Shown one piece after another: positions 52,179 to 60,911 of a DNA stretch of 64,000 nt. Below the pieces are notes generated by a model that saw only the letters and a list, made by a program, of their open reading frames with translations, was not told the origin of the DNA and did no database searches. The stretch comes from Pseudarthrobacter sp. PS3-L1 (lineage in GTDB: Bacteria; Actinomycetota; Actinomycetes; Actinomycetales; Micrococcaceae): the NCBI RefSeq assembly GCF_030063285.1, contig NZ_JASISU010000001.1, positions 186,001-250,000 of the forward strand, read 5' to 3'. The number at the start of each line of letters is the position of its first letter. The first letter of the stretch is position 1. Position numbers and translations under genes: made by a program.

Positions 52179-53833
52179 ACGGACTCTTTCTTGTCAGCGC
52201 CACTGGTGGCAACCTTGTGATGGATTTCGGGCACCTGGTCTTCCTCAGTCAGCAGGTTCTCGAATTCGGCGTCGGGGCCTGGATCGCATCCCGTGGCACC
52301 TGGCTTGTCGGCCGGGTCCTGAGCGAGGGATGCTTCCGGGGGAACGTTCGACGGCGGGAGCCCGCCCAGGTCGGTTCGTTCAAGGAGGTTCTTGCCCAGT
52401 TTTTCCGCGCCAGGCAGGGTGATGGGGTACTTGCCGGTGAAACAGGCAGTGCAGAGTCGCTCGCGGGGCTGCTGGGTGGCGCCGATCATTCCTTCTTCGG
52501 AAATGTACGCCAGGGAGTCAGCGCCGATTGCCTGGGCGATTTCAGTAATGGATGCGCCGTTGGCAATCAGTTCTGCTCGCGAGGCGAAGTCGATGCCATA
52601 GAAGCACGGCCACTGGACAGGCGGTGACGAGATCTTGACGTGGACACTGGCAGCCCCGGCCTCGCGGAGCATTCGGACTATGGCACGTTGGGTGTTGCCA
52701 CGGACGATCGAATCATCCACAACCACGATTCGCTTTCCGCGGATGACCGATTCGAGGGCGTTGAGTTTGAGGCGGATTCCCAGCTGACGCAAGGTTTGTG
52801 AGGGCTGGATAAAGGTGCGGCCCACGTACGAGTTTTTGACGAAGCCATGCGCGAAGGGGATGCCCGACTGTTCGGCGTAGCCTACGGCTGCTGGTGTGCC
52901 CGACTCAGGAACCGGGATGACCAGGTCAGCTTCCTGTGTGTTTTCGCGTGCCAGCTGGCGCCCCATTTCGACACGGGATTCGTAGACGGACCGGCCGGCG
53001 ATGGAGGCGTCAGGGCGGGCCAGGTAGACGTACTCAAAGACGCAGCCTGCCGGGGTTGCTTCCGCAAAGCGGACCGAGCGGACGCCCTCTTCGTCTATGG
53101 CGATGAATTCCCCGGGTTCGATTTCCCTGATAAAGCTCGCGCCGACCGTCGCAAGGGCGGACTGCTCCGAAGCAACCACCCAGCCGCGCTCAAGGCGCCC
53201 CAGCACTAGGGGTCGAATGCCGTAAGCATCCCGTGCAGCATAGAGCGTTCCCTCGTCCATGAAGACGAAGCAGAAGCCGCCCTTGATCTTGGGAAGCAGT
53301 TCCATGGCGGTCTGCTCGAGGCTGGTATCTGCGTCGCCCTGGAGGAGGGCCGTGACCAGTGCGGTGTCGGAGGTGTTGCCCTGTTTCATTTCTCCGGTCA
53401 GCTGACCGCCGTTACGTTCCATGATCATGGCGTTGAGTTCGGCCGTGTTGGTCAGGTTCCCGTTGTGCGCAAGAGCGACGGTGCCGGTGCTGGTCGCACC
53501 AAGCGTTGGCTGTGCGTTGGCCCAGTGGCTTGCGCCAGTGGTGGAGTACCGGCAGTGCCCCACAGCCAGGTGCCCTGTCAGCGTGTTCAGGGTGGTTTCA
53601 TCAAACACCTGGGAAACAAGTCCCATGTCCTTGTACACGTTGATCCGCTTGCCGTCGCTGGTAGCTATGCCAGCCGACTCTTGGCCACGGTGCTGCAGTG
53701 CGTACAGTCCGTAATAGGTTAGTTTTGCTACTTCTTCGCCGGGAGCCCAAACACCGAAAACGCCGCAGGCGTCCTGCGGTCCTTTTTCGCCGGGGAGAAG
53801 ATCATGGGAAAGTGTTCCATCGCCGCGTGCCAC
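52175..53833 (-). CDS. purF: Amidophosphoribosyltransferase
   Basis: 552 residues. It makes phosphoribosylamine from PRPP and glutamine, the first committed purine step. A 22-residue propeptide precedes catalytic Cys23 (DACGVFGVW). The glutaminase core has LQHRGQESAGI and GHCRYSTTG, and the PRPP loop is RIVVVDDSIVRGNT. Cys pairs in RLCTACFTGKYP may hold an Fe-S cluster as in Bacillus-type PurF. A C-terminal tail of about 60 acidic residues is longer than usual. It is first of purF-purM. Confidence 0.96.
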   Translation of the reverse strand: MARGDGTLSHDLLPGEKGPQDACGVFGVWAPGEEVAKLTYYGLYALQHRGQESAGIATSDGKRINVYKDMGLVSQVFDETTLNTLTGHLAVGHCRYSTTGASHWANAQPTLGATSTGTVALAHNGNLTNTAELNAMIMERNGGQLTGEMKQGNTSDTALVTALLQGDADTSLEQTAMELLPKIKGGFCFVFMDEGTLYAARDAYGIRPLVLGRLERGWVVASEQSALATVGASFIREIEPGEFIAIDEEGVRSVRFAEATPAGCVFEYVYLARPDASIAGRSVYESRVEMGRQLARENTQEADLVIPVPESGTPAAVGYAEQSGIPFAHGFVKNSYVGRTFIQPSQTLRQLGIRLKLNALESVIRGKRIVVVDDSIVRGNTQRAIVRMLREAGAASVHVKISSPPVQWPCFYGIDFASRAELIANGASITEIAQAIGADSLAYISEEGMIGATQQPRERLCTACFTGKYPITLPGAEKLGKNLLERTDLGGLPPSNVPPEASLAQDPADKPGATGCDPGPDAEFENLLTEEDQVPEIHHKVATSGADKKESV

Positions 53834-53880
53834 TGGTCGATTATCTCACGAGAACACCTGTGCCGGGGCCGATAGTTGCT

Positions 53881-54207
53881 TTATGACCCGCTGATGCGAG
53901 TTGCGTCGTCGTCGGGCTCGGCGTCGGAAACGGCTTCGACTACCGCCGTCTGGGCTTTTTTCAGGCTGATTCGGTCCAGAATCAGGGCCACGACAGACCC
54001 GAGGATGATGCCTGCGATTCCAAACGCGATCAAGAAGAACCCAAAGACGGCGTTGGCGTCGTACTCGCCATCGGCTGGTAGGACAAATGCGACGAATCCG
54101 GCGCCCACGAAGCCAAGGATGGCACCCAGGACCATGAAGGGGACGTAGCGGGGAGCGCGGCGGACGCTGATTTCACGGCGCGGGGCGGGTGTCTCTTCAA
54201 AAGCCAT
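53881..54207 (-). CDS. Small two-helix membrane protein, unknown
   Basis: 108 residues from ATG 54207 (MAFEETPAPRR). A basic N-terminus is followed by two membrane helices (PFMVLGAILGFVGAGFVAFV and FGFFLIAFGIAGIILGSVVA) and a charged, acidic C-terminus (DAEPDDDATR). This pattern is found beside purF in several actinobacteria, but I know no function. It is 47 bp upstream of purF on the same strand, so it could be on the purine transcript. No catalytic motif. Confidence 0.65.
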   Translation of the reverse strand: MAFEETPAPRREISVRRAPRYVPFMVLGAILGFVGAGFVAFVLPADGEYDANAVFGFFLIAFGIAGIILGSVVALILDRISLKKAQTAVVEAVSDAEPDDDATRISGS

Positions 54208-54270
54208 GATGATAAGCCTACTGCGGCATGCGAGCCTTCTTCCGCAGCTACGACCTACGCTGCGGCCAGC

Positions 54271-54294
54271 CCGGGCGCCCGGGCGCCCGGGCGC
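54271..54294. repeat. Tandem repeat CCCGGGCG x3
   Basis: Three exact 8-bp units in the gap between the small membrane protein (start 54207) and the Bcp stop. The array is 100 percent G+C. A 7-bp hairpin CCGCAGC/GCTGCGG (54243-54266) lies next to it and could terminate Bcp transcription. Confidence 0.8.
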
Positions 54295-54299
54295 GGATA

Positions 54300-54776
54300 T
54301 CAGACGCCCAGTGTTTCGCGCAGAGCGCGCACATGGCCCTGGGCCTTGACCTGGTACTGAGCCAACACCACCTTCCCCTGCTGGTCCAGTACCACTGTTG
54401 AACGGACGATGCCCTCTGTGACTTCGCCGTCCACCAACTTTTCGCCCCACGCACCGTAGGCCAGTGCCACGTGGTGGTCCTGGTCTGCGAGCAGGGGAAA
54501 CGTGAGGTTGAAGTCGCCGGAGAAGTTGGCAAGTGCCCCCGTGGAGTCAGGGCTCACTCCCAGCACCTCGTACCCTGAATCCTGAAAGCTGGACAGGCTG
54601 TCACGAAAATCGCAGGCCTCTGTTGTGCAGCCTGGCGTGGCGGCCTGGGGATAGAAATACAGGATGACGTTCTTTCCGCGGTAATCCGCCAGGGAAACAG
54701 TTTTGCCGTCGGCAGCTTCAAGGGAAAAGTTGGGAGCCTGAACTCCAGGCTGCAGCTTGTTCAGCGTGGGAGACAT
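54300..54776 (-). CDS. bcp: Thiol peroxidase, Bcp/PrxQ-type peroxiredoxin
   Basis: 158 residues. The peroxidatic cysteine C50 lies in FYPQAATPGCTTEACDFRDS with the likely resolving C55 five residues later, as in two-cysteine Bcp. It reduces H2O2 and organic peroxides with thioredoxin. GAAGGAATTCG precedes the ATG. It stands alone on the minus strand, with a 272-bp gap (54777-55048) upstream in which I see no gene, riboswitch or repeat. Confidence 0.94.
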   Translation of the reverse strand: MSPTLNKLQPGVQAPNFSLEAADGKTVSLADYRGKNVILYFYPQAATPGCTTEACDFRDSLSSFQDSGYEVLGVSPDSTGALANFSGDFNLTFPLLADQDHHVALAYGAWGEKLVDGEVTEGIVRSTVVLDQQGKVVLAQYQVKAQGHVRALRETLGV

Positions 54777-55048
54777 CGAATTCCTTCGCGGTAGTCGGCC
54801 AGGTGGGCCGGGAGTGGAGGGCCGTTTTTGTCAACCCTCCTATCTCGCCGTCTATTCCAGCAGCCCAGGTGACTGAGTGCAAAAGGTGCCAATTCCTGCG
54901 GTGGAGGCCCCGTCGTCGTCGCTCCACGGATGCACGATCGCAAGGGGTGCGAAAAGCGGCCACCACGAAAGTTCTGTCCACGCGCAGATTCCGTTCGTCG
55001 GCGGGCAACGGTCTACTATCGGCTCCATGATCATGAGTGGAAGGCACC

Positions 55049-55801
55049 ATGCCTGAATGGTTGGCAGCCGGTACGGCAGGTTTGGTGGCAGGCGGTGCAC
55101 TGCTGCTGGGCAGCGCAGTCGCCTGGTTCATCAGTGTCCCGGCCAGGCTGGTGGCGGCGATCATGGCCTTCGGGGCTGGCGTCCTGATTTCAGCACTGAC
55201 GTTCGAACTGGCCCAGGAGGCTGTTGAGGTGGGTGGGCTCGCCTACACCTGCCTGGGATTCCTTGTAGGAGCCGTGGTTTACGTGGGCTTGAATATCCTG
55301 CTGGCCAGGTACGGCGGACGGCACCGAAAGCGGTCCGGGGGCCAGGTGGCTGCCGAGGCGGACCAGAAAAGCAGTGGTGGTGCTATCGCCATTGGTGCGC
55401 TACTGGACGGAATCCCGGAATCGATGGTGCTGGGCCTGAGTTTCCTGACCGGGGGAGGGCTCAGCCTTCCGGTCTTTGCGGCTGTTTTCATCTCCAACGT
55501 TCCGGAAGGCCTGTCCAGCACTGCCGGCTGGAAAAAAGCTGGCCGAGGGCCGTTGTATGTTTTCGGTATCTGGGGCGCCATAGCCCTGGCATCTGGACTG
55601 GCTGCCCTGGCAGGATACCTGCTGCTGGATGGTGCTGCGCCGGGCACCCTCGCTGTCGTCAACGGCCTCGCAGCTGGCGCCATCCTGGCGATGATCACCG
55701 ACACGATGATTCCGGAAGCCTTTGAAAGGGCGTCCCTTTACACCGGGCTGATAGCGACTCTCGGTTTCCTGGCTGCCTTCAGCCTCCACCAGCTCCCCTG
55801 A
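55049..55801 (+). CDS. ZIP-family metal transporter
   Basis: 250 residues and seven to eight membrane helices. GALLDGIPESMVLGLSFL (helix 4) and VFISNVPEGLSSTAGW (helix 5) are the two ZIP metal-path motifs with the conserved Pro-Glu pairs. A short charged loop RHRKRSGGQ replaces the His-rich loop of many ZIPs. It probably imports zinc or another divalent cation. ATG 55049 is chosen over GTG 55037 because GGAAGGCACC sits directly before it. Single-gene unit; the 167-bp gap after it is empty apart from a weak TATGCT -10. Confidence 0.85.
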   Translation: MPEWLAAGTAGLVAGGALLLGSAVAWFISVPARLVAAIMAFGAGVLISALTFELAQEAVEVGGLAYTCLGFLVGAVVYVGLNILLARYGGRHRKRSGGQVAAEADQKSSGGAIAIGALLDGIPESMVLGLSFLTGGGLSLPVFAAVFISNVPEGLSSTAGWKKAGRGPLYVFGIWGAIALASGLAALAGYLLLDGAAPGTLAVVNGLAAGAILAMITDTMIPEAFERASLYTGLIATLGFLAAFSLHQLP

Positions 55802-55968
55802 CGCTGTGGGGTGGCACTCCCGGTGCAAAGCCAAGTTCCCCGGCCGGGCACGGTCTGCAGGCTGGCGGCGATCACGACCAAAGTGGTCAGGCCGGACTAT
55901 GCTGGGGTCCTGGCGCTGGGGGGCACGAGTCCTTCAAGGATGATGTGCCAGGGACTGTGGGGGAAACG

Positions 55969-56811
55969 ATGCCAAGAAAACTCTTTTGCGAATGGTCGCC
56001 GCTGGCCTACAGGATTTCTGTGCAGAAGATGATTCTTCAACGGAAGGTCCGGGATCGCCTCAAGCGAGTTCGGTTTGCCACCCAGGACCATGACATTGAA
56101 CTTCCGGTGGTGGTGTACAAGCACAATTCACTGATCCGACGGAAACTCGGAAACGTGGATACGCACCTGCAGGACAACAAAGCCATCAGCTTGGGTATCG
56201 CGGCGCCCCAGGTCGACATGGTTGTGATTCGACCCGGCGAGACATTTTCGTTCTGGAATCTAGTGGGTAGTTGCACGGCCGCCAAGGGGTATCGTGTGGG
56301 TCTGGTGATTGGCAATGGGGCTCCCGAGACTGGAATTGGCGGCGGGCTGTGCCAGTTCACCAACTTGTTGCACTGGATGGTCCTGCATAGCGAGTTGACC
56401 ATTGTTGAGCACCACCATCACGGGGAACTGGACCTTTTTCCTGACTTCAACCGACAGATACCTTTCGGCTCGGGAACGTCCATTATTTACAATTACCTTG
56501 ACTACCGGGTCCGCAACGATACGGACCAGGCATTCCAGATCAGGGTCAGCACCACCGAGGAACATCTTCGCGGTGAACTGCGTGCAGAACGGACACCCGA
56601 GGTGAAGTTCCACATCCGGGAAGAAGACGCATACTTCTATGAATCCGCTGGTGTGGTCTACAGGCATAACCGTGTCATCCGGCACACCAGGGATAAGCGC
56701 ACGGGCAACGTCGTGGAGTCTGTCCAAATTCTGGAAAATACCGCGAAGGTCATGTACGACCGCGACCAAATTTCGTCACCCATTCGGACTGAGGAGTTCC
56801 AGGCCAGGTGA
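55969..56811 (+). CDS. VanW-family protein
   Basis: 280 residues from ATG 55969 with GGGGGAAACG upstream. The VanW core is clear: VVIRPGETFSFWNLVG, the YRVGLVIGNG segment, the IGGGLCQFTNLL signature and the HHHHGELDLFPDFNRQIPFG-like run (quoted in part: EHHHHGELDLFPD). A later G5-like beta part (SIIYNYLDYRVRN) follows. VanW proteins occur in vanB clusters and widely outside them; their role is unknown. No vanRS or vanHAX gene is near, so this is not evidence of vancomycin resistance. Confidence 0.88.
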   Translation: MPRKLFCEWSPLAYRISVQKMILQRKVRDRLKRVRFATQDHDIELPVVVYKHNSLIRRKLGNVDTHLQDNKAISLGIAAPQVDMVVIRPGETFSFWNLVGSCTAAKGYRVGLVIGNGAPETGIGGGLCQFTNLLHWMVLHSELTIVEHHHHGELDLFPDFNRQIPFGSGTSIIYNYLDYRVRNDTDQAFQIRVSTTEEHLRGELRAERTPEVKFHIREEDAYFYESAGVVYRHNRVIRHTRDKRTGNVVESVQILENTAKVMYDRDQISSPIRTEEFQAR

Positions 56812-56856
56812 TCTAGGACGTCACGAAATGTGGTTCCGGCGGTAAGGATCACTTTT

Positions 56857-56880
56857 GGCCGTGGTCGTGGCCGTGGTCGT
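56857..56880 (+). repeat. Two-unit tandem repeat of GGCCGTGGTCGT
   Basis: Two exact 12-bp copies upstream of the DUF2256 gene. The frame is open through the repeat and would extend that gene's N-terminus by about 22 Val-rich residues, which I consider unlikely to be translated. Confidence 0.7.
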
Positions 56881-56920
56881 AGTCCTGGGCCCACTTTACG
56901 TGCCGGGGCAGAATGGACCC

Positions 56921-57316
56921 ATGGCCCACCGAAAGCGCGAAGCCGCGCATATCCCACAAGAGAAAACCTGCGCTTCCTGTGGGCGCCGCATGGAGTGGCG
57001 GGCAAAGTGGGCAGATAACTGGGCAGAAGTTCGTTACTGCTCCGCTGACTGCCGCCGTCGGGGTGTAAACCCCGTGGATCGGGAACTGGAGGCCAGGATC
57101 CTGGCCCTTCTTTCCGCGCGGGCTGTTACCTCCACAATTTGTCCGTCGGACGCAGCCCGAGCGGTGGGCGGTGAGGACTGGCGAGCCCTGATGGAGCCCG
57201 CACGTCGGGCTGCACGCCGACTGGTTGATTCCGGCGAGGTACAGATCACCCAGGGTGGTTCGGTCGTTGATCCCTCGACCGCCAAGGGCCCCATCCGGAT
57301 CCGAAAAATTCAGTAG
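56921..57316 (+). CDS. DUF2256-DUF3253 zinc-ribbon/winged-helix protein
   Basis: 131 residues. A small zinc-binding part holds C17-x2-C20 and C40-x3-C44 (KTCASCGRR and YCSADCRRR), the DUF2256 pattern. A DUF3253 winged-helix part follows (ILALLSARAVTSTICPSDAA, then DWRALMEPARRAARRLVDSG and QITQGG). The HTH-like fold with zinc ribbon suggests nucleic-acid binding. ATG 56921 was chosen because the upstream repeat would give an improbable Val-rich leader. Its function is unknown. Confidence 0.85.
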   Translation: MAHRKREAAHIPQEKTCASCGRRMEWRAKWADNWAEVRYCSADCRRRGVNPVDRELEARILALLSARAVTSTICPSDAARAVGGEDWRALMEPARRAARRLVDSGEVQITQGGSVVDPSTAKGPIRIRKIQ

Positions 57317-57390
57317 GCTGCCTGAGGGCATACAGTGGCGACTCCCTCGATTCTTTCCATGCGCCGAGTGCCAAAAGCAGGCACCGTGCA

Positions 57391-57406
57391 CACCAGCATG
57401 CTGGTG
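57391..57406. promoter_or_regulatory. Perfect 16-bp palindrome CACCAGCATGCTGGTG
   Basis: The dyad lies 75 bp after the DUF2256-DUF3253 stop and 22 bp before the GntR-type repeat at 57428. It could be a terminator for the upstream gene or a second operator for the NRAMP-like gene. Confidence 0.4.
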
Positions 57407-57427
57407 CGTTGAGGGAAGATCAATGTT

Positions 57428-57462
57428 TTGTTGAACAATTCCTTGCGGGGATTGTTCAACAG
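57428..57462. promoter_or_regulatory. FCD/GntR operator pair before the NRAMP-like gene
   Basis: TTGTTGAACAA (57428-57438) and TTGTTCAACAG (57452-57462) match the FadR-subfamily pattern TNGTNNNACNA and together form an inverted repeat with 11-bp arms and 11-bp spacer (57429-57461). An FCD-type GntR regulator is encoded at 60143-60820. Confidence 0.7.
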
Positions 57463-57488
57463 TCTGTACAGTTGCGGAAACACCCGTT

Positions 57489-58739
57489 GTGACTCCGGTC
57501 ACCGAAACTGTTGGGACCCCCATGGAATCCACTACAGCCAAGGCCGCCCTCAAACCGGCCGCCCGGCGTTCCGCACTGCTGGGCGCCATGTTCCTTATGG
57601 CCACCAGCGCGATCGGCCCGGGTTTTATCACCCAGACGACGGCGTTTACTGTCCAGCTCGGCGCCGCGTTCGCCTTCGCGATCCTGGTGTCGATTCTGGT
57701 GGACATTGCGATCCAGACCAATGTCTGGCGAATCATCGGGGTCTCCGGCTTGCGGGCCCAGGAGCTCGGCAACAAGGTACTTCCCGGCGTCGGATGGTTC
57801 CTGGCCGGGCTGGTGTTCCTCGGCGGCATTGTCTTCAACATCGGCAACATTGGAGGCACCGGGCTCGGAACCAACGCCATGCTGGGCGCAGATGCAAAGA
57901 TCGGCGGTGCAGTGTCCGCCGTTGTGGCAATCCTCATCTTCATCAGCAAGCGGGCCGGCGTGGCACTGGACAGGATTGTGGTGATCCTTGGGGCGTTGAT
58001 GATCCTGATGACGCTGTACGTGGCCATCGTGTCTGCCCCGCCCTTGGGGGAGGCGCTCAAGAATACGATCATGCCGGAGAAGGTGGACTTTTTGGTCATT
58101 ACCACCCTGATCGGCGGCACAATCGGCGGGTACATCACGTACGCTGGCGCCCACCGAATGCTGGATACTGGTGTCACGGGCGTGGAAAACGTCAAACAGA
58201 TCGCGCAAAGCTCGATCGCCGGGATCTTAGTCACCTGCGTTATGCGTATCCTGCTGTTCCTTGCCATTCTCGGCGTCGTTGCAGGTGGCGTGACCCTGAC
58301 TGGCAGCAACCTTGCCGCCTCCGCATTCCAGGCAGCGGCCGGCGATATCGGCATGCGGGTTTTCGGCGTCATCCTGTGGGCAGCCTCCATCACCTCCGTG
58401 ATTGGTGCGGCATACACCTCGGTCTCCTTCGTGACGAAGTCCACCACCACGGAACGGACCCGGAATCTCATCACCGTCGGTTTTATCGCTTTCTGCGCTG
58501 TGGCCTACCTGCTGATCGGCCAGGCCCCGCAGCAACTTCTCATTTTTGCAGGCGCCTTCAATGGGCTGATCCTTCCCGTCGGATTCGGCGTGCTGCTCTG
58601 GGTTGCCTGGCGTCGCCGCGACCTCATGCAAGGCTATGTCTACCCCAAGAGCCTGCTGATCATCGGTGTCGTGGCCTGGCTCCTGACTCTTTTCCTCGGT
58701 TACAGCTCGGTCATAAGCCTGGGCAAGCTGTGGGCCTAG
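57489..58739 (+). CDS. NRAMP-related transporter, YcsG-like, lacking the canonical metal site
   Basis: 416 residues from GTG 57489 (404 from ATG 57522, also plausible). Eleven membrane helices. NRAMP helix 1 usually has DPGN; here it reads [13 protein letters not shown]. Helix 6 usually has MPH; here it is [10 protein letters not shown]. Both metal-binding motifs are therefore changed. It heads a cluster with DUF1445, a biotin carboxylase and PxpBC, as B. subtilis ycsG does near ycsI and kipIA. I infer import of 5-oxoproline or a related amide or organic acid rather than Mn2+. Confidence 0.82.
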   Translation: MTPVTETVGTPMESTTAKAALKPAARRSALLGAMFLMATSAIGPGFITQTTAFTVQLGAAFAFAILVSILVDIAIQTNVWRIIGVSGLRAQELGNKVLPGVGWFLAGLVFLGGIVFNIGNIGGTGLGTNAMLGADAKIGGAVSAVVAILIFISKRAGVALDRIVVILGALMILMTLYVAIVSAPPLGEALKNTIMPEKVDFLVITTLIGGTIGGYITYAGAHRMLDTGVTGVENVKQIAQSSIAGILVTCVMRILLFLAILGVVAGGVTLTGSNLAASAFQAAAGDIGMRVFGVILWAASITSVIGAAYTSVSFVTKSTTTERTRNLITVGFIAFCAVAYLLIGQAPQQLLIFAGAFNGLILPVGFGVLLWVAWRRRDLMQGYVYPKSLLIIGVVAWLLTLFLGYSSVISLGKLWA

Positions 58740-58747
58740 GACCAGCA

Positions 58748-59566
58748 ATGGCCCAGACTGCCAACGGTTCCCCTGCCTATCCCCGGGACCCCTCCGCACT
58801 CCTTCCGGCCGCGGCCCGGACCCTGTTCCGATCCGGTCTGGTGGCCCCCACCTCGGGCTGGAGCGCCGGCTTTGCGCAGGCGAACCTGATCATTGTCCCC
58901 AAAGCGCAGGCCTTTGACGTGCTGCTCTTCGCACAGCGCAACCCCAAGCCCTGCCCTGTCCTGGGCGTTTTGGACGCCGGGGACACGGCAGGCCCCCTGC
59001 TCGCCGGTGGAGACATCCGTACCGATGTTCCCAAATACGTGGTGTACGAGGACGGCCGGAAGGTCGATGAACCCACGGACATCATGGAGCATTGGCGCGA
59101 TGATCTGGTGACCTTCATTGTGGGCTGCAGCTTCACGTTCGAGTCCGCACTCCAGGCCAATGGCATCAGGGTGGCGCACATTGACCAGGGCGTGAATGTG
59201 CCGATGTACCGTACGTCTGTCCGCTGCGAACCGGCAGGCTTGATGGCCGGACCGCTGGTGGTCTCGATGCGTCCGGTTCCCGCGTCCCAGGTGGCTAATG
59301 CCGTTCGTATTACCTCCCGCTATCCAGCTGTCCATGGGGCTCCCGTTCATGTGGGCAACCCCGCCGAGCTGGGCATCAAGGATTTGTCCCGGCCCGATTT
59401 CGGAGACCCGGTTCGCATTCCCGAAGGGCACGTTCCGGTCTTCTGGGCCTGCGGCGTCACACCGCAGGCGGCGGTGATGGAATCCCGTCCGGCATTGGCA
59501 ATCGGCCACGCCCCTGGACACATGCTCATCACAGACGCACGAGACTCGGCCTACCAGGTTCCGTAG
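58748..59566 (+). CDS. DUF1445 putative hydro-lyase / D-glutamate cyclase-like protein
   Basis: 272 residues from ATG 58748 (AGGA upstream), eight bases after the NRAMP-like stop. Family segments include [22 protein letters not shown]-like [43 protein letters not shown] and [17 protein letters not shown]. The vertebrate relative DGLUCY makes 5-oxo-D-proline from D-glutamate, and B. subtilis YcsI belongs to the family. Located between the YcsG-like carrier and the oxoprolinase genes, it likely works on D-Glu/oxoproline. The reaction is inferred from family and context. Confidence 0.85.
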   Translation: MAQTANGSPAYPRDPSALLPAAARTLFRSGLVAPTSGWSAGFAQANLIIVPKAQAFDVLLFAQRNPKPCPVLGVLDAGDTAGPLLAGGDIRTDVPKYVVYEDGRKVDEPTDIMEHWRDDLVTFIVGCSFTFESALQANGIRVAHIDQGVNVPMYRTSVRCEPAGLMAGPLVVSMRPVPASQVANAVRITSRYPAVHGAPVHVGNPAELGIKDLSRPDFGDPVRIPEGHVPVFWACGVTPQAAVMESRPALAIGHAPGHMLITDARDSAYQVP

Positions 59567-59666
59567 CGTGGCCTGGCGCGGCGCCGGGCAGTCCTGCAGC
59601 CGGATGCCATCGGGCCTGGGCTGACGCCGTGACCCGAGCAGCGATTGGCCATGAAAGGATTCACTG

Positions 59667-60146
59667 ATGACTACCGATAATGATGCCGTTGACCCTACGG
59701 CTCCCACAGACCGCAATGGCGTGGACGATTCATCCGAAGCCAGCCGTCAGTGGGACCACATAGGAGCCATCATTGTGGACGCCACGCTGCAGCGCCGGCA
59801 AAATTACCATGAAACAGTCAAGCCGCGTGTTCTCGCACTGATTGCCGAATGGCCGGATGCGGCCACGACCGGTGGATTCAGGCAACGGCTCGACACGAAG
59901 AAGCTCTCCAAGGTCATCGATTGGCCCTCACCTGGCCGGCTGGCCCAGGTGGAAGACATCACGCGCGTATTCGAGAGCCAAAGCATTAAAACTGTCGAGG
60001 ATCTCCAAAAGGCTCTTCGTGACCACCCTATGAGAGACGTTCTTCATGAGGCGCTTGCTGCAGTGCGGCACGTCAGCCCCAAAACACTGAACTACATTGA
60101 CGTCTTGAGTGGAATCTCCAGTGCTGAGGCAACGACTAAACGCTAG
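59667..60146 (+). CDS. Hypothetical protein, unrecognised
   Basis: 159 residues from ATG 59667 with AAAGGATTCACTG upstream. A disordered acidic N-terminus (TTDNDAVDPTAPTDRNG) leads to a helical domain with GAIIVDATLQRRQNYHETVK, RVLALIAEWPDAATTGGF, a motif VIDWPSPGRLAQVEDI and a C-terminal SPKTLNYIDVLSG. No membrane segment or signal peptide. I do not recognise a family. Its stop overlaps the stop of the convergent GntR gene within one CTAG. It lies 100 bp after DUF1445 and may be part of the same transcript. Confidence 0.6.
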   Translation: MTTDNDAVDPTAPTDRNGVDDSSEASRQWDHIGAIIVDATLQRRQNYHETVKPRVLALIAEWPDAATTGGFRQRLDTKKLSKVIDWPSPGRLAQVEDITRVFESQSIKTVEDLQKALRDHPMRDVLHEALAAVRHVSPKTLNYIDVLSGISSAEATTKR

Positions 60147-60820
60147 AGACTCCCGATATGCTTCAACAGCTCGCGCTCGGCGTCATCAAGATAGTGGCGA
60201 AGTTCCGCCGCAGCCTCGTCGCGGTGTCCGGCCCTCAGCTGCACCACGAGGGCTGCATTGCGTTCCACATACTGGCTGTGGAAATCCGGTGTCGTGGCTA
60301 GGGCGTGGAAGACCAGCCGCATCTGGGCCAGGACCTTCTCCATGAGCTCCGCCACCGAGTCACTGCCGGCGAGCCCCACCACGGCCTTGTGCAGGTCCTG
60401 GTTGGCGTCCGCCATGTCCTTCACGGACCCCTCAGCCAGGGCGGTGCGTGCGCGATCGACTATTGCGTCCAGCCGGTCGAGGGCATCTGGCGGCAGATCG
60501 CCCCACAAGATGGCGGCCGGCTCAATCAGGCGACGCACCCGGTAGATCTCGCGCACGTCCTCTACCTGTGGCGAGGCGACAAACACGCCGCGGTTCGGTA
60601 TGCGCTGCACCACTGACTCCCCGGACAGTACCGTGAAGGCCTCCCGCAGTGTGTTGCGGGAGACGCCGAGCGCCTCGGAGAGTTTCTGCTCGGAAAGTTT
60701 CGCTCCGGGCGCCAGCTGGCCAGCAGAGATGCGTGACCTGAGCAGTCCCGCAGCCCAGGAGACGGTATGGGCGTGGGTGGCCTTGACCTCTGAAGAGATC
60801 CCTTCGAGCGCGGCGTTCAT
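60143..60820 (-). CDS. GntR-family regulator with FCD domain
   Basis: 225 residues. The winged helix has the segment LSEQKLSEALGVSRNTLREAF, and the FCD domain shows the metal/effector residues in ANQDLHKAVVGLAG and HSQYVERNAALVVQ. The second ATG of MPMN was chosen because GGAGG lies seven bases upstream of it. It sits between the divergently oriented NRAMP/DUF1445 and carboxylase genes, analogous to kipR. The TTGTTGAACAA repeat before the NRAMP-like gene is a probable target. Effector likely an organic acid such as oxoproline. Confidence 0.88.
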   Translation of the reverse strand: MNAALEGISSEVKATHAHTVSWAAGLLRSRISAGQLAPGAKLSEQKLSEALGVSRNTLREAFTVLSGESVVQRIPNRGVFVASPQVEDVREIYRVRRLIEPAAILWGDLPPDALDRLDAIVDRARTALAEGSVKDMADANQDLHKAVVGLAGSDSVAELMEKVLAQMRLVFHALATTPDFHSQYVERNAALVVQLRAGHRDEAAAELRHYLDDAERELLKHIGSL

Positions 60821-60911
60821 GGGCATGCCTCCAATCTACAGACATGCCTCCCGCTCCCTGCCCCCGGGGATACCGAAGCGCGCAAAATAACGGCAGAATC
60901 GACGTCGGCGG

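Noticed and set aside
54271..54294. CRISPR-like repeat
   Set aside because: Units are 8 bp, contiguous and without spacers; no cas gene is in the window.
55969..56811. Vancomycin resistance cluster because of vanW
   Set aside because: VanW-family proteins are widespread and no ligase, dehydrogenase, dipeptidase or VanRS gene is present.
56849..58474. 541-codon minus-strand frame over the DUF2256 and NRAMP-like genes
   Set aside because: Product is Pro/Ser/Thr-rich with no fold; both plus-strand genes have clear domains.
57428..58747. N-terminal extension of the DUF1445 gene by 440 codons
   Set aside because: The extension lies in another frame over the NRAMP-like gene, with an Arg/His/Pro-rich product; ATG 58748 with AGGA gives the standard DUF1445 start.
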